From Candidatus Obscuribacterales bacterium (lineage in GTDB: Bacteria > Cyanobacteriota > Vampirovibrionia > Obscuribacterales > Obscuribacteraceae): a stretch of 33,005 bases of DNA. The notes beneath the pieces were generated by a model. It searched no databases. It was not told the origin of the DNA and worked only from the letters and a program-made list of their open reading frames with translations. The stretch is from assembly GCA_020050835.1 (NCBI GenBank), contig JAGVKB010000045.1, positions 1 to 33,005 on the forward strand, written 5' to 3'. Positions 22,355 through 31,219 of this stretch are shown here, one piece after another (position 1 is the stretch's first letter; each line of letters starts with the position of its first letter). Position numbers and translations under genes: made by a program.

Positions 22355-24123
22355 GGAACTAATTGAACCAATTGTCTTGCAATGTTTTCGAAAGTAGCAC
22401 GTAAATTGTTTACGTCAGTGACCAGAAAGAATCGACCACCGTTGCCTGCGATTGCTGCCATGCCACCATTGGTAGTGGAGGGATTGGTGTCATTGAGCAA
22501 GTTGATTTCTGACGGGATGATCTCTTGATTCTGAGCAAGTCCGATTGTATAGATCGGAATACCGGATTTCTTCGCTTCAACAGCGGCTTTACGAGCATTG
22601 GTCCATGGATCCGACGAGAGTGGATTGCCGGCCGTCGGCTCGCCATCTGTAAAGAGAATGATCGCTTTCTTTGCGCCTGAACGCGTGTTGTTTTGCAATT
22701 GACGTACCGCTTGAAGGACTGCATCTCCGATATTGGTGCTGGTGGTTGCAACGGTCGCCGGTAAGGCGTTGGAAATGTCATCTAAATTGGTGTCGGCATC
22801 TAGCGCTTTGTCGAGGATAATTTGGGGGATGGCAAACTGTGACTGACCGGCCTGCGAATAGTTACTGTCGACGTTGTATGCTGTGTAAGTGTCGGTAGCC
22901 GAGCGACCGGCGTTGTCAGAAAAGGTAACCAGTCCGAAATGTGCGTTAGTATTAGTGTTCATGACGGTCAGAAATTCATGTGCTGCTACTTGCGCATCAC
23001 TTATAGGGTGGAGTTGCGATCTGCATTGGGCTAGATATTGTGCTTTGTACCCTGCCCGCGGTACCAGTCCTGGTAGTGCGGTCTCGGCTTTGCTGGCGCT
23101 GAAAGCAGAGTAGTTCTCTAAATTTCCGCGCGACGCTTCCACAAGCGATGCAACATTTGGAAATGAGTAGCCATCGATAGTAATTCCGCCGAAGGACTGT
23201 TTGCCGTCGATGTTTAAGACCAGATCTGTATATGTATATTGATTACCCGTGCCTGAGTGAAGTGGCGGGCAATTACCAGGCGGCGAGCCGGTATTGGATG
23301 AACCGCGAAGCCCGCGAGCGCTTCCGCTCGCGGGCCATTTTTCGCTGAAGTTGAGCGGCCATCTGACGTCACTTTGATTGGAAGTGGAGAGATACTGGGG
23401 ATAAAGTCCATTCACGCGAGTACCGGTCGGCGGAGGCCCGATTAGGTCGTAAAGCTTGCCCTGGGCCGAGCTTCTGGGACCACCGCTAGTTGGTGGGATG
23501 ATGTACTCTATCCTGTTTTGAGTGGTATTCCATTGTCGTCTAACGAATGTTACTAAGCTTTGATCGTCCATTGAGCCGGAGAGATCGAAACAGAGCACGA
23601 GATCCAGATCGGGTACGCCACCATGACTGATCGTACGCAGTGGGACTGGTCCCAGTCCAAGGTAGGGAGCGAGTGCCGTCGGCGCATTGAAGGTTGTGGT
23701 CAGACGTAAAATCTTGCCGTTGGGATCGCCCAGCGAGACCGGTTGATTGTTATTCTTGGGATCCAGGAATTCTATGTATAGATATGATTGGCCAGTGATT
23801 GGAATTGCATCGCTGTCGGCGGAAAGGGATGCCGTATCCATTGGAAGTCCCAGAATCATGTTGTGCCTGAAGGTGTTTAGTGCGGTGTGAACGGCTGATT
23901 CGTGCGTTTCGTTTGGATCCATACTGTCGCTGCTTGCCAGCGTCGCTGCACCGGCCAGTGCGGCGGAGTCGCATGCGGATTGGAGCTGCTGGCTTGCCAG
24001 GTACATGCGTGCTGCTTCGAATGCCAGAAACCCGATCGGTGCTATTACCAGTATCGCCAGTAGCAGACCAAGCGTGATTACTGCCTGCGCGCTACAATTT
24101 CGTGGTTCTTGTTCTAAGTGCAT
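22351..24123 (-). CDS. TadG-like protein with von Willebrand factor A domain
   Basis: A 590-residue protein with a short N-terminus, a TadG-like membrane helix (about 13-37) and a conserved AARMYLASQQLQSACDSAALAGAATL segment (the Tad/Flp 'DAAALAGA' motif). A VWA domain follows, with MIDAS motif DLSGS at 180-184, the HFGLVTFSD strand near 400 and AIILFTDGEPTAGNP near 495. Between the first MIDAS strand and the rest lies an insertion of about 190 residues, Pro/Ser/Gly-rich. VWA-TadG proteins sit on the outer surface and may bind ligands in a metal-dependent way, for example as adhesins. The frame can start at GTG 24168, but ATG 24123 has AGGAAG eight bases upstream and follows the preceding stop by 16 bases. 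The gene end overlaps the TadE start. Confidence 0.85.
   Translation of the reverse strand: MHLEQEPRNCSAQAVITLGLLLAILVIAPIGFLAFEAARMYLASQQLQSACDSAALAGAATLASSDSMDPNETHESAVHTALNTFRHNMILGLPMDTASLSADSDAIPITGQSYLYIEFLDPKNNNQPVSLGDPNGKILRLTTTFNAPTALAPYLGLGPVPLRTISHGGVPDLDLVLCFDLSGSMDDQSLVTFVRRQWNTTQNRIEYIIPPTSGGPRSSAQGKLYDLIGPPPTGTRVNGLYPQYLSTSNQSDVRWPLNFSEKWPASGSARGLRGSSNTGSPPGNCPPLHSGTGNQYTYTDLVLNIDGKQSFGGITIDGYSFPNVASLVEASRGNLENYSAFSASKAETALPGLVPRAGYKAQYLAQCRSQLHPISDAQVAAHEFLTVMNTNTNAHFGLVTFSDNAGRSATDTYTAYNVDSNYSQAGQSQFAIPQIILDKALDADTNLDDISNALPATVATTSTNIGDAVLQAVRQLQNNTRSGAKKAIILFTDGEPTAGNPLSSDPWTNARKAAVEAKKSGIPIYTIGLAQNQEIIPSEINLLNDTNPSTTNGGMAAIAGNGGRFFLVTDVNNLRATFENIARQLVQLVP
23310..23335 (+). 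repeat. GC-rich perfect hairpin inside the TadG/VWA gene
   Basis: GCCCGCGAGCG at 23310-23320 and its exact complement at 23325-23335 form an 11-pair stem with a CTTC loop. CATTTTTC follows on the plus strand, giving the look of an intrinsic terminator oriented against the gene. On the coding strand it spells part of the VWA insertion (PASGSARG). It is much more GC-rich than the surrounding sequence. Confidence 0.5.
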
Positions 24124-24139
24124 GCCAATTACTTCCTGG

Positions 24140-24661
24140 CTATTGAGTAAGTCCTTGTGGGAATTCACAAAAGGTCTGGGTTGACACCGAAAGTTTCACA
24201 GGTCCAGTCAGCCCTGGGACCGTACCAAACAGACAACCGTCGAAACTGATCAGCGGACTGACCTTGCCGACTACGACGGTTCGTATGCTGTAAACGTTTA
24301 GATCAGTATCAGCAGGCTGGCTTAGCGGTGTCGATTGCTGAACGCTTGTGCGATCGATTAAATTTGTTACCACGATGTATGTGTTGACGCTCGATAGGGT
24401 TACACCGCTTAAGTTGGCAGCCTTTGCGGTTGCGATGTCGGAAGCAGCCTGGATAGCTGACTGGGACTGCCCAGAGCTGCTCTTCGAGAAGGTTTTGCAT
24501 CGACTTGCTACGAGGGCCGCATCCCTGGCAATCGACTGAAGGAGCACAGCACGTAAGGTTGTGGTGGCGAGATCGACCAGTGGTAGAGCCAGACCTAGCA
24601 TTAAAACCCACAGTGAGAGCGGGACATCGACTAGTGCAGATCCTCGCGCCAATCTTTTCAT
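24140..24661 (-). CDS. TadE/TadG-like minor pilin-type protein
   Basis: A 173-residue protein with a short basic N-terminus (MKRLARGSALVDVPLSLWVL) leading directly into a hydrophobic helix (about 12-40). A beta-rich extracytoplasmic domain follows, containing two cysteines near the end (C143 and C167 region) that could form a disulfide. The N-terminal pattern resembles pseudopilins of the TadE/TadF/TadG group, though the family match is weak. ATG 24661 has AGGAG about ten bases upstream. It is first in an operon: its stop is 16 bases before the VWA protein start. It may form a complex with the other two products at the inner membrane or in a surface fibre. Confidence 0.65.
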   Translation of the reverse strand: MKRLARGSALVDVPLSLWVLMLGLALPLVDLATTTLRAVLLQSIARDAALVASRCKTFSKSSSGQSQSAIQAASDIATAKAANLSGVTLSSVNTYIVVTNLIDRTSVQQSTPLSQPADTDLNVYSIRTVVVGKVSPLISFDGCLFGTVPGLTGPVKLSVSTQTFCEFPQGLTQ

Positions 24662-25080
24662 TATGGCAGCTCCTGGTCACGGGCGGCTTGTGCAATTCAA
24701 TCGTATTCCGCCAGTGGGAACTTAAACATCCACGTAAGGGACGATTTAGGTACCCGAACTGATTACCCCTGCCGGTTGGATGTGCACAACTCAGAGTTGG
24801 CTGGTTGCTTGTATTTGCGTTTCAGTCCTGAGCTTGATTGCCAACCATCGGTGTAATCCTGCCACCAGCCATTTTGTTCGGTCACAGGCTGCTTTATGCG
24901 AGATCATCCTTTCGGGCTGCCGGGATCACCAGATCAGTTGATGGCGCTGGCAAACGAGACCGGTAGGCTTGGTAGCAGCTGATGCGAAAGTCGGAATCGT
25001 TGGTGGCCAACGTCCTGCCGACTGATGAGAGCCAGCTCTGATCGACCGGTAGCTATCGCTAAGTTTTCCTTCTCATTCAG
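24662..25080 (+). other. Divergent intergenic region, no supported gene
   Basis: The 419 bases between the Tad-like operon and the TPR gene must contain promoters in both directions, but no convincing -10/-35 pair was identified. A 28-residue frame at 24896-24982 (plus strand) has protein-like composition but no ribosome site. No strong hairpin or RNA gene was seen. Confidence 0.45.
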
Positions 25081-25089
25081 GTGGCAGCA

Positions 25090-27303
25090 TTGAAAGCTAA
25101 GAAGCCCAGAAGTGTTTGCGCTAAAGCCGGTGACTTGCCGCTTGGAGAAGGGCAACTGTTGTCTGCTCCAGGTTCAGTCAAGCGCGAATCTGGAGCGGTC
25201 GCGCTGTCCTGCCGTTTTCAGTCTAACGATAGTGGGTCGGCGCTGGCAGGCATGCCGGAAGCGATTCAACAGGAGCAAGTGGTTGAACCTGCTCTTGACT
25301 CCTTAGAGTATCAACTGAGTTTGGCGACGACTTGCAAGCAGGAAGGGCGGTACGAGGAAGCGATCGCCGCCTACGCAAAGGCGCTCGAACTTCACCCTGA
25401 TTCGGTAGAGATATTGCTGGCTTGCGCCCACACGAAATTCATGCGGGCAGACTACTCGGCAGCGATCGAGAATTACAATGCTGTTATCTTGCTCGACAGC
25501 CATAATGCTGATGCTTATGAAGGCAGAGGTGTCTCCTACAGCGCTCTGCACAATCACCGGGTCGCGCGCAGAGATCTCTCTACTGCCATTCGCCTCCGCC
25601 CTGTGCATGCTGACTCCGCTTACTACAACCGGGGTCTGTGTTATCTCTTCGAGGCAAGGTACTTGCGCGCCATTAGAGATTTTGACCAGGCGATTGAGCA
25701 GAATTCGGAGTGTCTACCAGCCTACTACGCTCGAGGGCTTTCGCTGTCACAGCTCGGACAGCTGGATGCTGCCTTCGGTAGTTTTGAAAGTTCAGTGCGC
25801 ATTGATGTAGGATTTGCTGAAGGTCATGACGGGCTAGGTCTGATTTTTTTGAAGAAGGGCCAGTACCGCAAGGCAATCGAAAGCTTTACCAAGGCGATTG
25901 AATTCGGCGGTCCGCATGCTGACTACTACCACGGTCGCGGGCTTGCCTTTTCGGAGAGTGGCGAGCCCAGACGAGGTCTGACTGATTTCAACACCGCTCT
26001 TACGCTCGACCCGACCTTTCAGCTTGCGAGTCTTTCTCGTGGCTTGCTACTTCATAGATTGGGTCGAGATAAGGAGGCGCTCGATGACCTGGATCAAGTG
26101 CTTCGGTTGGAGCCAACTTCATTGATCGCTCACTTGCAGCGTGGCATAGTTCTCAGACGATTAGGCCGACTCCAAGATTCAATCAGCGAGATGAATCTCG
26201 TAATCGAAAGGGATTCGAATGCCGATTTAGCATTGAGCGTGCGCGGATTGGATTGGTCGGATATCGGACAATTTCGACAAGCGATCAAAGACTTTTCCGC
26301 TTGTCTGGAGCGCAGAGGTGGTGAGTGTCTGGATTGTCTGGTTTGTAGAGCCCATGCTTTTATGCAGATTGGCGACCTGCCCAGCGCGTTGAACGATGTT
26401 GATCGGGCGATTCAGATCAATCCTCGCCATGCCGAGGCCTTTCTTTGTAAAGCATTAGTATGTGACGGACGAGGAGATTGCATTAGCGCTTTGAGAAATC
26501 TCTCCGTTGCTCTGGAGCTTGACCCTGACAATGCTTGGGCATACAACGCGCGAGGTGTAGTACATCTTAGACTTGGACACGAGAAGAGTGCTATTCGCAA
26601 TTTTGACGAGGCGATCAGGCTCAATTCTAATCGAGCATATTTCTTTCTAAACAGGGGATTGGCATATTATAGGCTCAATGACCAGGCGAGGGCGATTGCA
26701 GATTTTGAAACGGCGCTTCAAATCGAACCATTGAATGCTGAAGTCCATTACGACTTGGGTCAGGCGATTCGTCGGTCTGAACAGAACCTGAGGCTGAACT
26801 CTGCCGAGCAGGCGTTGCCGATCCTTTCGCCTGCGAAGATCGCAAATCATCATGACTTGCGATTCGGGGACAGAATCACTGCCGGCGAGACACCGCTTGA
26901 TGGTGCACGCAGAATTGCCGGTGATGATTGCAGAGCCCATTACAGCAGAGCGTTAGAGTACTTTCGGCTCGGATCGAACATGAGCGCTATGAAGGAGTTG
27001 GACACCGCCATTCAAGTTGAAACGCCCGGTGCTGACGCCTACCATTTGCGCGGTTTACTTCACGCTCAACGCGGTGAAGATAAGCAGGCCGCCGAAGATT
27101 TCAGCCAGTCATTACTGCTCAATCCGGCGAATGCCAGCACCTACTGTGGGAGAGCCGCAGCCTTCGAGGCGTTGCATCTATACGAGTTGGCCTTTAAGGA
27201 CTATCAGTCGGCGCTTCGATTAGATCCGGACCTGGCTGTCACAACAAACGAAAAGATAGAGAAATTGTGCGCTTTCATCAAGTCTGAGCTGGAAGCGACT
27301 TAG
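25090..27303 (+). CDS. TPR-repeat protein, about 17 repeats
   Basis: A protein of about 737 residues consisting almost wholly of tetratricopeptide repeats. After about 80 non-repeat residues, 14 consecutive TPRs follow with a period of 33-35. A linker without repeats (about 560-615) follows, then three more. The consensus positions are clear, e.g. A-Y-x-x-R-G-x-x-x-x-x-x-G ... A-I-x-D-F-x-x-A-L-x-L-x-P. Such superhelices act as protein-protein docking scaffolds; there is no signal peptide or membrane helix, so it is cytoplasmic. The start is uncertain. GTG 25081 lacks a ribosome site, while TTG 25090 has AGGTGG five bases upstream and is chosen. The three CxxC-like cysteines in repeat 11 (CLDCLVC) are unusual. 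A small gene follows after 22 bases and is probably cotranscribed. Confidence 0.88.
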   Translation: MKAKKPRSVCAKAGDLPLGEGQLLSAPGSVKRESGAVALSCRFQSNDSGSALAGMPEAIQQEQVVEPALDSLEYQLSLATTCKQEGRYEEAIAAYAKALELHPDSVEILLACAHTKFMRADYSAAIENYNAVILLDSHNADAYEGRGVSYSALHNHRVARRDLSTAIRLRPVHADSAYYNRGLCYLFEARYLRAIRDFDQAIEQNSECLPAYYARGLSLSQLGQLDAAFGSFESSVRIDVGFAEGHDGLGLIFLKKGQYRKAIESFTKAIEFGGPHADYYHGRGLAFSESGEPRRGLTDFNTALTLDPTFQLASLSRGLLLHRLGRDKEALDDLDQVLRLEPTSLIAHLQRGIVLRRLGRLQDSISEMNLVIERDSNADLALSVRGLDWSDIGQFRQAIKDFSACLERRGGECLDCLVCRAHAFMQIGDLPSALNDVDRAIQINPRHAEAFLCKALVCDGRGDCISALRNLSVALELDPDNAWAYNARGVVHLRLGHEKSAIRNFDEAIRLNSNRAYFFLNRGLAYYRLNDQARAIADFETALQIEPLNAEVHYDLGQAIRRSEQNLRLNSAEQALPILSPAKIANHHDLRFGDRITAGETPLDGARRIAGDDCRAHYSRALEYFRLGSNMSAMKELDTAIQVETPGADAYHLRGLLHAQRGEDKQAAEDFSQSLLLNPANASTYCGRAAAFEALHLYELAFKDYQSALRLDPDLAVTTNEKIEKLCAFIKSELEAT

Positions 27304-27325
27304 CTGGTCGAGAGAAGGAGGCTAT

Positions 27326-27625
27326 ATGGTTAAGAAAGGAATAGTAGATCTTTTGGGGTGGTTAGCCGAACACCTTTTCCCACGAAATGTGGCTGCCAAA
27401 CAGGAAAGAGAAAAGCTGCAACAGATTCGACTTGAGCATGAAGCGCACTGGCGGAGCGATGTGCAGCATCGTGACATCATTGATAGAGTACATTCAGACG
27501 GCCCGCTGGTACAACATATCAGAGATAATGATCGGCAACTGGAACAGTACCTGTTCCACGAAGGTGATACCAGGCGCACTAATGAGTTTGCAGCTGTCGA
27601 TTCTCAGTTTTCGCAGTCTGATTAG
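27326..27625 (+). CDS. Small hypothetical protein next to TPR protein
   Basis: A 99-residue protein not recognised as a family member. It begins with an amphipathic segment (MVKKGIVDLLGWLAEHLFPR), followed by a charged helical stretch rich in Arg, Gln, Glu and His. There is no signal peptide. AAGGAGG is placed six bases before ATG 27326, one of the strongest ribosome sites in the window, so the gene is very likely real. It is 22 bases after the TPR gene and on the same strand, so it may be a partner or ligand of the TPR scaffold. It converges on another small gene with a 28-base gap. Confidence 0.75.
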   Translation: MVKKGIVDLLGWLAEHLFPRNVAAKQEREKLQQIRLEHEAHWRSDVQHRDIIDRVHSDGPLVQHIRDNDRQLEQYLFHEGDTRRTNEFAAVDSQFSQSD

Positions 27626-27653
27626 TATGCAGGCATTTAGATCGGCCGGTGAC

Positions 27654-27887
27654 TTATTTGCGCTTGATTGGCAGCCAGGACTTAATGAGTCTTTCCACTG
27701 AGTTTGCGGCGCTCGTGTTGGTACGTAGTTTCAGTTGGCATGCCGCCATTTGCGTTTCGATGTCCTTCTTATAGTCTTCAATCCAAGCTAACTGGGCCTT
27801 GAGGCGTGACAGCTCCCACTGAATCTGTGAAACATCGTCGTCCAATGTCGGCTCTGGCTGAGGAGCTGATTTAACTGCGGTCGCCAT
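27654..27887 (-). CDS. Small coiled-coil hypothetical protein
   Basis: A 77-residue protein. Residues 1-17 are Pro/Ala-rich and flexible. Residues about 18-60 have heptad-spaced hydrophobics (IQWELSRLKAQLAWIEDYKK) consistent with a coiled coil, and the end is basic (LIKSWLPIKRK). It has no membrane segment. ATG 27887 has AAGAGGA about nine bases upstream, and a perfect TATAAT -10 lies 32-37 bases before the start, so it is transcribed independently of the kinase gene upstream. The function is unknown. Confidence 0.75.
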   Translation of the reverse strand: MATAVKSAPQPEPTLDDDVSQIQWELSRLKAQLAWIEDYKKDIETQMAACQLKLRTNTSAANSVERLIKSWLPIKRK

Positions 27888-27918
27888 TCGTACTGTCCTC
27901 TTGTTACTTGGACGTACA

Positions 27919-27946
27919 ATTATAGTAGCCGCCGCCCGGAGGGCAA
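27919..27946 (-). promoter_or_regulatory. Sigma70-type promoter of the small coiled-coil gene
   Basis: On the minus strand TTGCCC (complement of 27941-27946) is followed after 16 bases by a perfect TATAAT (complement of 27919-27924). Transcription should start near 27912, giving a leader of about 25 bases that contains the ribosome site. The spacer is very GC-rich, part of a GCC/GGC cluster. Confidence 0.55.
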
Positions 27947-28007
27947 GGGGAAAGCCCGTTTGTCCGTCGTCTCGATTGGGAATCTTCCCATTTCAGCTTG
28001 TATGCAA

Positions 28008-29483
28008 TCAGGCTATTGGCACTTTGAACCAAAAGGTCGATCCTCTCACCGGATTGCGTTCGACCCCGATTGCGCCTCGATGGAGTTTGATTATCTCCTT
28101 GCAGATAGGCAGTCCCAGCCCTGTGCCGGACTTTCTGCTTTCGCCTGGAACATGCAGCTGCTTAAATCTCTCGAAGACCAGCTCTTGGAGATCTTCCGGG
28201 ATGCCGGGTCCTTCATCTGCGATTCCAACCCGGGCGAATTCATCTTCCTCAACGGTTGCGATCGTAATGGTGCTTCCTTCCGGTGAAAACTTGATCGCAT
28301 TGGACAATAAGTTGATCGCTACCTGAATCAGACGTTCGCTGTCAGCGAGCACCACGAGATTGCAGTCAAGCACTGCGATATCGATCAGCCGCACATCTGC
28401 GAGATCCCGAACTGATTCGACTGATTGCTCGATTATCTCTTTGAGTTGAGCCGGCTTTGGGTCTACGTCTAGTTTGCCCTGCTCGAGCTTCTCCAGGTCC
28501 AGTAAATCGTTTACCAGACCGACTACTCTCATGGTAGTGCGCTCCATAGCCGACGCTCTTGACTCTGCTTTGTCCGAAATAGGACCGTATACGCCTTCGC
28601 GTAATGAAATCAGGAATAACCGCACCGATGACAGTGGTGAACGAAGATCATGGCTTGCCATCGCGAAAAAGTCCCGCTTGACCCGGTCGAGCTCTTCGAG
28701 CTGGTCGGCCATCTTATGGAAGAAGCTGTCGACCTGGGCTATCTCGTCCTTTCCCGCTAATGGGGGCTTTAAGGGCTGCCTTGCGGTCAGTAACTCCATG
28801 TTTGCCATCAACAACTGCAGGCGACTGACGGTTTCTTTGGTGAAATACTGAGTCAGCAACAACGCGATCAAAATATTCAGCGCAACACCGGCTCCCAGCC
28901 AGATAAGCACGCTGTCACGAGCGCGCCTGGCAGTGTATGGCCTGTCCTTGTGGGTTTCCTCTTCAATGTTGGCCAATCTGTTCAACTCTGAATTGGTCTG
29001 ATCTGCCAAGTAAACTGCCTCTTGATAAAGATCTTCATTGCGAAGCAGGTCAAATTCTCCGCCCCCTTTTTCAAACATCTTTTTGAGTTCTGCTTGAAAC
29101 TCATATTGCCTGGCCATTAGCTTTTCGACGCGCAAGAGCAGTTCGTGTTCGTCCCGATTGTTTGCCGTCTTTTCCTTCAATGAGTTCAAAGTCTCATTCA
29201 TCTGGCTGCGGAGAACATCCAGGTGTTTGGCCTGCTCCGCATTGCGGGTTGCGGTATAAGCGGCAGTGGAAACTCCCGATTCTCCGAAGAGATAATTGAG
29301 TTTTTTTACATCTGCAATCAAGCTCTTCGATTGTGATTCTTGGACTACTTGTCGCTCGGCGTCTCCCAACAACATTGCTAGAACGATTAAAAAAGACAGT
29401 TCGAAGATAAGCGGAATTCCCACAAGGAGAATCTCTTTGTGCCAAATGCTCAGATTTTGAAGCCACTCGTTTGGAGTTCGCAT
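28008..29483 (-). CDS. Membrane sensor histidine kinase
   Basis: A kinase of about 491 residues. TM1 (about 18-40) and TM2 (about 190-212) enclose a periplasmic domain of about 150 residues that is helical and charged, like a four-helix-bundle sensor. Next come a HAMP linker (about 213-267), a dimerisation/phosphoacceptor domain with FFAMASHDLRSPLSSVR (H278) and an ATPase domain with N-box NLLSNAIKFSP, G1 DEGPGIP and G2 GTGLGL. All catalytic motifs are intact. The frame extends to ATG 29552, but that start has no ribosome site. ATG 29483 has AGGTGGG about seven bases upstream and gives the short N-terminus common in such kinases. No response regulator is adjacent; the nearest is the OmpR-type gene at 32299. 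The signal is unknown. Confidence 0.93.
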   Translation of the reverse strand: MRTPNEWLQNLSIWHKEILLVGIPLIFELSFLIVLAMLLGDAERQVVQESQSKSLIADVKKLNYLFGESGVSTAAYTATRNAEQAKHLDVLRSQMNETLNSLKEKTANNRDEHELLLRVEKLMARQYEFQAELKKMFEKGGGEFDLLRNEDLYQEAVYLADQTNSELNRLANIEEETHKDRPYTARRARDSVLIWLGAGVALNILIALLLTQYFTKETVSRLQLLMANMELLTARQPLKPPLAGKDEIAQVDSFFHKMADQLEELDRVKRDFFAMASHDLRSPLSSVRLFLISLREGVYGPISDKAESRASAMERTTMRVVGLVNDLLDLEKLEQGKLDVDPKPAQLKEIIEQSVESVRDLADVRLIDIAVLDCNLVVLADSERLIQVAINLLSNAIKFSPEGSTITIATVEEDEFARVGIADEGPGIPEDLQELVFERFKQLHVPGESRKSGTGLGLPICKEIIKLHRGAIGVERNPVRGSTFWFKVPIA

Positions 29484-29727
29484 GAGAAAGCCCACCTGCC
29501 CTAGTCTAGCCGCCCGTCGCCTGACAGCGAGCTTGACATCGCTATGCTTCATGAGGCGAATTACGTTAACAGTGGAATGCCAAAGTCGACCATGCCTGGT
29601 CTATCTGCCCAGTGTGCGGCGGCGAGCTTGATATAGATGTGCCGGGCAAACTTGGGTACAACTTGCCTTGAAGCCCATGTCGGTATGGTTTGAAGCTAAG
29701 TAGCAGATTGCGCATATCTATACCCGA

Positions 29728-31185
29728 ATGCATCGATTGACCAACCCATTTTCTAGCAAAGTTTTGCTGGTTTTGGCTTGTCTTTCTGCCGGTGCCGCTT
29801 GTTATGCAGCGACGGAGCGAGAGCAATGGTCTTCTACCATAAAGCTTGCTCGTCTGGCGACTTTGAGTGGAAATAATTCCGCTGCTCAGCATCTGTTTGA
29901 GCGTGCGCTCGGCCAAGCAGAAGGCTTTCCCCGATGCGACTCACGGATTCCGGAAACGCTGGATGGTTTGGCGGCGGTCTTTGCTGCCAGAAGGGAGTTT
30001 AAGCGCTGCGAAGAGATTTACAAAGAAAGCCTAGCCAGGAGAGTTGAATGTCTGGAGCGAAGCGACGGTCTGATTGCAGTCTCTTTGCAGCATCTAGGCG
30101 ATGTGAGCTGCCAGCGGATGAATTTTTCTCTGGCCGAGAAATGTTATCGCAGTGAAATTGAGATATTAAAACAGAGGTTCGGACCCGGCGACCGAGTTAT
30201 GTCGCTTCCGCTGGTCAAACTTGCAAACAGCTTATGGCGGATGGGCCGAGACTCTGAGGCTGAACAGCTCTATCGTCAATCGATTGACCTCAGGCAACGC
30301 TTTCTGGGCAGCGACAATCCAGCTTTGTGTCAGGATTTGTCCATGTTGTCTCACCTCTGCCTGAGCCAGCGCAAGTATGCCGATAGCGAAGCGCTCGCCT
30401 CGAAAGTTCTCAAAATTTGCAAACAGGCTTACGGAAATTCCAGCGAAAGATTGATCCAGCCGCTATTATTGCTTGGCACCGTCTCTATTTTGCGTAAAGA
30501 CTACGACCTCGGTCAGTCCAGTGCGCTCGAGGCGCTGACTATTTTACAAAAGAGCGGCAGCGATGAAGGCTCTTTATCAGCCAGGCAGGCTAAACAAATT
30601 TTACTGCGCTCCTACGACGGCAAGTGCCGGTTCGACTTAGCCGAACCGCTGTATGAAGAGCTCTTGGTCCTGGGCAATGAAGATGCAGCAGCTCGCGGCA
30701 GGATGTACGATTTCGTGATCGAACGAGCGACCGGCCTGCGCGACCAAACCAGCTGGGCGGAGCTTGATCTCTGCTGCAATCGAGCCTTGAAGGCTTTCCC
30801 GGCGCTCAAAATGGACCAGGCGATCGAACTTTGGGAATTGATTGGCTTCGGTCGAATCATGAGCAAGCAATGGAACCTGGCTGATAAAACTCTCCAGCAT
30901 TGCATAAGCCTGAAGCGGCAAGCCGGAGTCAAGCTGATCGGTTCGGATCTGACATCGCTCGCTTTCGTGTATATGAATAAGAAGCAATTTGCCCAGTCAG
31001 AAAAATATCTGAAACTCGCCCGCATAGAGCTGGACAGCTTAACCGGTGAAGGTCTGGAAACTAACTGGCTGGATACTTATGTCTGTTTGCTCAAATGTGC
31101 CGGTCGAGCTGATGAGGTGGAAAGTTTGAAGGAGTCCTTTCGCAACAGGCGCGCTGAGAAATCCGTACACTTACCCTCTCACTGA
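29728..31185 (+). CDS. Exported TPR-repeat protein
   Basis: A 485-residue protein with an N-terminal signal (VLLVLACLSAGAACYA, cleavage probably after CYA) and then TPRs of the long 42-residue kinesin-light-chain/TPR_12 type. At least five are visible between residues 60 and 250, and weaker ones after 320. Characteristic segments are ETLDGLAAVFAARREFKRCE and LVKLANSLWRMGRDSEAEQL. The protein should be periplasmic or surface-exposed and act as a binding scaffold. A lipoprotein signal is less likely because the lipobox is poor. The ribosome site is weak. It is divergent from the kinase (175-245 bases away) and converges on a TadE-like gene, with a hairpin between them. Confidence 0.85.
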   Translation: MHRLTNPFSSKVLLVLACLSAGAACYAATEREQWSSTIKLARLATLSGNNSAAQHLFERALGQAEGFPRCDSRIPETLDGLAAVFAARREFKRCEEIYKESLARRVECLERSDGLIAVSLQHLGDVSCQRMNFSLAEKCYRSEIEILKQRFGPGDRVMSLPLVKLANSLWRMGRDSEAEQLYRQSIDLRQRFLGSDNPALCQDLSMLSHLCLSQRKYADSEALASKVLKICKQAYGNSSERLIQPLLLLGTVSILRKDYDLGQSSALEALTILQKSGSDEGSLSARQAKQILLRSYDGKCRFDLAEPLYEELLVLGNEDAAARGRMYDFVIERATGLRDQTSWAELDLCCNRALKAFPALKMDQAIELWELIGFGRIMSKQWNLADKTLQHCISLKRQAGVKLIGSDLTSLAFVYMNKKQFAQSEKYLKLARIELDSLTGEGLETNWLDTYVCLLKCAGRADEVESLKESFRNRRAEKSVHLPSH

Positions 31186-31219
31186 CTAGTTAAATGCCTA
31201 CCGCGCCTGTGTCAATGCA

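Noticed and set aside
24896-24982. 28-residue frame with protein-like composition before the TPR gene
   Set aside because: There is no convincing ribosome site or promoter, and it is too short to judge by composition alone.
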